Source of the DNA: Microvirga aerilata | GTDB taxonomy: Bacteria > Pseudomonadota > Alphaproteobacteria > Rhizobiales > Beijerinckiaceae | Direction: 5' to 3' | DNA: 64,000 bases | Assembly (NCBI RefSeq): GCF_016743775.1 | Contig: NZ_JAEQMY010000013.1 | Location: 1-64,000 of the forward strand | Shown: piece after piece, positions 62,844 to 64,000 of the stretch | Layout: every line of letters begins with the position of its first letter | How positions within the stretch are numbered: position 1 is the first letter of the stretch | The notes under the pieces: generated by a model | Told to the model about the DNA's origin: nothing | The model's input: only the letters and a program-made list of their open reading frames with translations | Database searches by the model: none | Translations under genes and position numbers: made by a program

Positions 62844-64000
62844 ATGTCGATGTTGAAGATGACCCGCAGAAACCTGATGGCGCTGGCATCCGCCGCGCTG
62901 GTTTCAGGCGCGATGGCTGGATCCGCGCAGGCTCAGGAAACGATCAAGGTTGGCGTTCTGCACTCTCTGTCCGGCACCATGGCGATCAGCGAGACCACGC
63001 TGAAGGATGTCATGCTGATGCTCATCGACGAGCAGAACAAGAAGGGCGGCTTGCTCGGCAAGAAGCTCGAGGCGGTTGTCGTCGATCCGGCTTCCAATTG
63101 GCCCCTTTTTGCCGAGAAGGCACGCGAGCTGATCGGTCAGCACAAGGTCTCCGCCGTGTTCGGCGCCTGGACCTCCGTGTCGCGCAAGTCCGTCCTGCCG
63201 GTGTTCAAGGAACTCAACAGCATCCTGTTCTACCCTGTGCAATATGAAGGCGAGGAAAGCGAGCGGAACGTGTTCTACACCGGCGCAGCGCCGAACCAGC
63301 AGGCTATTCCGGCTGTCGACTACCTCGCCAAGGAGGAGAAGGTCGAGCGGTGGGTGCTTGCCGGCACCGACTATGTCTATCCGCGCACGACCAACAAGAT
63401 TCTTGAGGCTTATCTGAAGTCCCAGGGCGTGAAGTCCGAAGACATCCTGATCAACTACACGCCGTTCGGCCATGCCGATTGGCAGACCATTGTTGCCGAC
63501 ATCAAGAAGTTCGGCTCCGCCGGCAAGAAAACGGCTGTCGTTTCCACCATCAATGGCGACGCGAACGTCCCCTTTTACAAGGAGCTCGCCAACCAGGGCG
63601 TGAAGGCGACGGAGATCCCGGTGGTGGCCTTCTCCGTGGGCGAGGAAGAACTCGCCGGCATCGACACGAAGCCTCTCGTCGGCCATCTGGCCGCTTGGAA
63701 CTACTTCCAGTCCGTCGAGACGCCTGACAACAAGGCCTTCATCGCCAAGTGGAAGGCCTTCACCAAGAACGAGAAGCGCGTCACCAACGATCCTATGGAA
63801 GCCCACGTCATCGGCTTCAACATGTGGGTGAAGGCGGTCGAGAAGGCCGGCACCACGGATCCCGACCAGGTGATCGACTTCATCGTCGGCATCGAGGTTC
63901 CGAACCTGACGGGCGGCGTTTCCAAGATGCTCCCCAATCACCACATCACGAAACCTGTTCTCATCGGCGAGATCAAGGAAGACGGTCAGTTCGATACGGT
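62844..64000 (+). CDS. urtA: urea ABC transporter substrate-binding protein, 3' end outside the window
   Basis: 385 codons are present and the gene runs off the end. The ATG at 62844 has AGGGAGAGG upstream. A signal peptide with a twin-arginine-like start (MTRRNLMALASAALVSG) is cleaved near SAQAQE. The mature protein shows the UrtA pattern: VGVLHSLSGTMAISETTLKD at its start, then FGAWTSVSRKSVLPV, FYPVQYEGEE and NDPMEAHVIGFNMW. It binds urea in the periplasm for the UrtBCDE transporter, whose genes would follow. A sigma-54 promoter precedes it. Confidence 0.95.
   Translation, partial: MSMLKMTRRNLMALASAALVSGAMAGSAQAQETIKVGVLHSLSGTMAISETTLKDVMLMLIDEQNKKGGLLGKKLEAVVVDPASNWPLFAEKARELIGQHKVSAVFGAWTSVSRKSVLPVFKELNSILFYPVQYEGEESERNVFYTGAAPNQQAIPAVDYLAKEEKVERWVLAGTDYVYPRTTNKILEAYLKSQGVKSEDILINYTPFGHADWQTIVADIKKFGSAGKKTAVVSTINGDANVPFYKELANQGVKATEIPVVAFSVGEEELAGIDTKPLVGHLAAWNYFQSVETPDNKAFIAKWKAFTKNEKRVTNDPMEAHVIGFNMWVKAVEKAGTTDPDQVIDFIVGIEVPNLTGGVSKMLPNHHITKPVLIGEIKEDGQFDT

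Noticed and set aside
1..64000. Mobile elements, prophage, tRNA/rRNA genes
   Set aside because: No transposase, integrase, terminal inverted repeats with target duplications, or tRNA cloverleaf was seen on either strand by eye.

Overview
The window reads as a chromosomal segment of a GC-rich, free-living alphaproteobacterium. I infer the order Hyphomicrobiales (Rhizobiales), possibly a Microvirga- or Methylobacteriaceae-like genome. The reasons are general-stress (EcfG-type GGAAC-N16/17-CGTT) promoter motifs, two TRAP transporter operons for organic or sugar acids, an eut/doe-type catabolic cluster and a urea ABC transporter gene behind a sigma-54 motif. No sequence search was possible, so the taxon is inference. 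I saw no rRNA, tRNA, CRISPR array, insertion sequence or phage gene.

Layout. 1-2.6 kb: a soluble PAS-PAS chemoreceptor, a small hypothetical gene that looks frameshifted at a G5 run, and a PilZ protein. 2.7-8.5 kb: an unsaturated-uronate (pectin or alginate breakdown product) operon, with a GntR/FCD regulator divergent from TRAP dctP-dctQ-dctM, kduI, kduD and a kdgF-like cupin. 8.9-16.9 kb: a very large cytoplasmic hybrid kinase built on nine near-identical 92-residue HAMP repeats plus one degenerate copy, with GAF, HisKA, HATPase and three receiver domains. It is translationally coupled to a second hybrid kinase (REC-PAS-HisKA-HATPase-REC). 17.2-25.1 kb: a second sugar-acid catabolic region (SDR, FAD-linked oxidase, enolase-superfamily dehydratase, TRAP Q-M-P operon, DenD-like dehydrogenase).

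25.1-30.1 kb: small hypotheticals, an HtrA-fold protein in which all three catalytic positions are substituted, ChaC, an aldo/keto reductase and an inositol-phosphatase family protein. 30.1-38.5 kb: a variant eut/doe-like amino-acid catabolic cluster. Two paralogous aminotransferases are encoded on either side of an orphan amino-acid binding protein, followed by an M20 peptidase, EutB-like, EutE/DoeB-like and EutC-like genes, with a YheO/DauR-type regulator and a perfect inverted repeat in the divergent promoter. No EutD/DoeA ectoine hydrolase is in the window. 38.5-45.8 kb: two hypotheticals, serA, then a membrane-lipid group (YbhP-like, YbhN/UPF0104-like, ClsB-like PLD protein, DedA) that resembles a rearranged E. 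coli ybhP-clsB-ybhN locus.

46-62.6 kb: a glycogen/trehalose module: DUF2934 protein, glgC-glgA, convergent glgX and glgB, then a fused MalQ-TreY protein and treZ, and a second, divergent glgA. treZ and the second glgA start from back-to-back EcfG-type motifs, and the poly-HAMP kinase gene has the same motif. This suggests that glycogen-to-trehalose conversion and the big kinase belong to the general stress regulon. The window ends inside urtA (urea ABC transporter binding protein), preceded by a consensus sigma-54 promoter.
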